Assembly: GCA_002900995.3 (NCBI GenBank)
Contig: CM035311.1
Coordinates: 1,736,001-1,800,000 of the forward strand
Length of the DNA: 64,000 bases
Origin: Ganoderma boninense
Taxonomy: Eukaryota > Basidiomycota > Agaricomycetes > Polyporales > Polyporaceae
Direction: 5' to 3'
The notes below the pieces were generated by a model that saw nothing but the letters and a program-made list of their open reading frames with translations, searched no databases and was not told the origin of the DNA. The position numbers and the translations under genes are program-made. The stretch's first letter is position 1; every line of letters starts with the position of its first letter. Shown one piece after another: positions 62,325-64,000 of the stretch.

Positions 62325-62975
62325 ATGTTCAGAACGGCCCTTCGCACTTCTGTACGTCGTCGTTGATGTCTTTGGTGGTCTGGGGTCATAACTAATCGAT
62401 TTTCAGTTCTCCGCCCTCCGCGCACCAGCTCGCGTGCCAGCGGTCGCACTATCGTCTCCTTCCCTTTCGTTCGCGCGACGATACATCAGCCAAGAAGTGC
62501 GTGCGAAGCTCCAGCAAGCGGTCGAGTCTACCCCTGTAGTGCTGTTCATGAAGGGCACCCCGGACGCTCCGCAATGTGGGTTCTCGAGGGCGGCGGTGCA
62601 GGTGCTGGATATTCATGGCGTCCCGCCGGAGAAGATGAAAACGTTCGACGTGCTGGAGGATAGCGAGCTGAGGTCGAGCATCAAGGAATTCTCGTGCGTC
62701 CACGTTTGCACTTATGCTTGAATGGCGTGTGGGTGGGATGCTGACGCGCGTTATGGGAACGCAGTGATTGGCCGACAATACCTCAGCTGTACGTGAACGG
62801 CGAGTTTGTGGGTGGCTGCGATATCCTTCTGAACAGTGGGTACCTTTGCTTGTGCCGTGAGCACGGTGTATGGCTAACGAGGGCCACCGAAGTGCACCAA
62901 TCTGGGGAACTCGACGACCTTCTTGTCAAGAACAACGTCATACCACCCGAGGAGGCTGAAAAGGGAGAAGCATGA
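62325..62975 (+). CDS. GRX5: Monothiol glutaredoxin Grx5, mitochondrial
   Basis: Exons 62325-62351, 62407-62693, 62765-62835 and 62893-62975; 155 residues. The Arg/Ala/Ser N-terminus ([19 protein letters not shown]) is a mitochondrial presequence. The active site is CGFS in [15 protein letters not shown], the monothiol type that binds a 2Fe-2S cluster with glutathione; also [28 protein letters not shown] and [10 protein letters not shown], where the TIP and GGCD elements contact glutathione. Grx5 passes Fe-S clusters on from the ISC scaffold. It converges with ZIM17. Confidence 0.95.
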
Positions 62976-63186
62976 AACTAGAGGCACTTCCCCCCCTTTC
63001 AATATATTGGAGGCGTGTCCCACATTATTCTATGACGCGGATAGAGTCGCATGCCAGGATGCGTCCACGTTGCACATGCACATTGTATCCATACGCCGTC
63101 TACTAATACGCACTGCGCCATGCACCCTTCCTTCAGGCGTGGGACGATGTATGCATGTAGGGCAAAGGAGCCTGAACCCTCCCCGT

Positions 63187-63801
63187 CTATTCTGGAGCAT
63201 ATTCGACGACACCACCAGCATCTATTCGACCTCTCCGCACCTTCTCACCCTTCGCGCGGAGTAAGTCCTCAACTGTCTTGAGTTTCCCATCTTCCGTACT
63301 CTCCTTGAACCACCCTAGGTGGTCCGCAATAAGATGTCTTGCCGATAGATCATTTAGCAAAAGAATGGAGACCGCAGCGGACGTAACGGCTCACCGATTC
63401 TTGCAGCCTGGGCATTGCACGAGGACGATCCCGGACGTATAGCTCCGCTTAGTGAACTGGTGCGTTGATCGATGCCCACAGCCTTCCACTGTGCATGTAA
63501 ATGTCATGGAAAGTTTGGGCTCAGGCGGCTCGAGTGTAATCCGGGTTTGGGTTTGGGGTGCGGATGCTCCGGATGCTTCTGAAGTGGACCCAGAAACTTG
63601 GTCTGCTGGGCGAGACGCGGGAGCGGAAGAATCGTCTCGAAGACGAGGAAGAGATGAGGAGAATGTTCGAGCGTTGTGGCGGACATCGGAGAACGCAATA
63701 CCACGGTAATGGAAAGGATGATGCACCATAGAAGACGATGGCTTTGGAGCGGCTAGGATGGGTTGCTGGAAGAGACGGAAAGCCTGACGGAGAGACGACA
63801 T
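63187..63801 (-). CDS. ZIM17: Zim17/DNLZ-type mitochondrial Hsp70 chaperone partner
   Basis: Exons 63395-63801 and 63187-63337; 185 residues. An Arg/Phe/Ser-rich N-terminus (MSSLRQAFRLFQQ) looks like a presequence, followed by a Ser/Ala/Pro linker. The DNL zinc-ribbon has TCTVEGCGHRSTHQFTKRSY, GIVLVQCPGCKNR and HLIADHLGWF, including the D-H-L signature; zinc ligands would be two cysteine pairs, the first here spaced C-x4-C rather than the usual C-x2-C. Zim17/Hep1 keeps mitochondrial Hsp70 soluble, supporting import and Fe-S assembly, the same compartment as its neighbour GRX5. Confidence 0.94.
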
Positions 63802-64000
63802 TGTGAAATGTTATGGTCAAGCCGCAGAGCCGTCGTTGTCAGGAAGAGAGAGGCCCCCTGGTAAGGTCGTAGTAGAGGCTGTAGTGGACACTGGACAGCG
63901 AGCAAACTGCCCCTTCCAGCTCGCGCTCGTCATCATTGAGGGTTTCACCAGAAGAATTGATGACCAAGACACGCCATCACGTGATGACACGTGCAACCAG
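63802..64000. other. ZIM17 upstream region at window edge
   Basis: 199 bp upstream of ZIM17; nothing else identifiable before the window ends. Confidence 0.4.

Overview
The window is nuclear DNA of a basidiomycete fungus, most likely an Agaricomycete. Genes are broken by many 50-60 bp introns. The gene content includes a basidiomycete DUF6534 seven-helix protein, an Urbs1/SRE-type GATA factor, an augmin HAUS6-like subunit and another gene that looks basidiomycete-specific. All gene models below were rebuilt by hand from splice sites and reading frame, so single exon borders may be off, but almost every junction keeps phase and family sequence.

Layout: 1-2968 (-) two-finger GATA iron regulator, running off the left edge; 5632-6452 (+) ribosomal protein eL37 with 7 and 16 nt exons; 6976-9926 (-) HAUS6-like; 11081-13146 (-) DUF6534 protein in 20 exons; 15550-18599 (-) Notchless/Rsa4; 19040-19942 (+) pirin; 20628-24409 (+) DNA ligase IV-like; 24708-25720 (+) TMEM170-like membrane protein. 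About 12 kb (25.7-38.1 kb) then holds no recognisable gene. 38109-38895 (-) is a basidiomycete orphan and 39762-43022 (-) is MKT1. A second gene-poor stretch (43.0-50.1 kb) contains a MITE-like element split by a nested hAT-like element, a second MITE, a tRNA-Lys and an inverted half copy of that tRNA. The right end is compact and mostly housekeeping: ADE1 (SAICAR synthase), an MFS exporter, a flavin-reductase-like protein, POL1 (DNA polymerase alpha), GRX5 and ZIM17.

The most striking observation is a 358 bp inverted-repeat element at 57635-57992, of the same family as the one at 48986-49528, inserted in a conserved coding exon of the essential POL1 gene. The duplicated target is GA (TC on the gene strand). 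Removing the element restores the conserved E-E-F-I-I-H-K peptide. As inserted it brings a stop codon 4 codons in, but it also contains a GT in its terminal repeat and an AG such that splicing would keep frame and add 24 residues. That makes it a candidate newly born intron with an exonised tail. No prophage, CRISPR, rRNA or intact transposase gene is visible.
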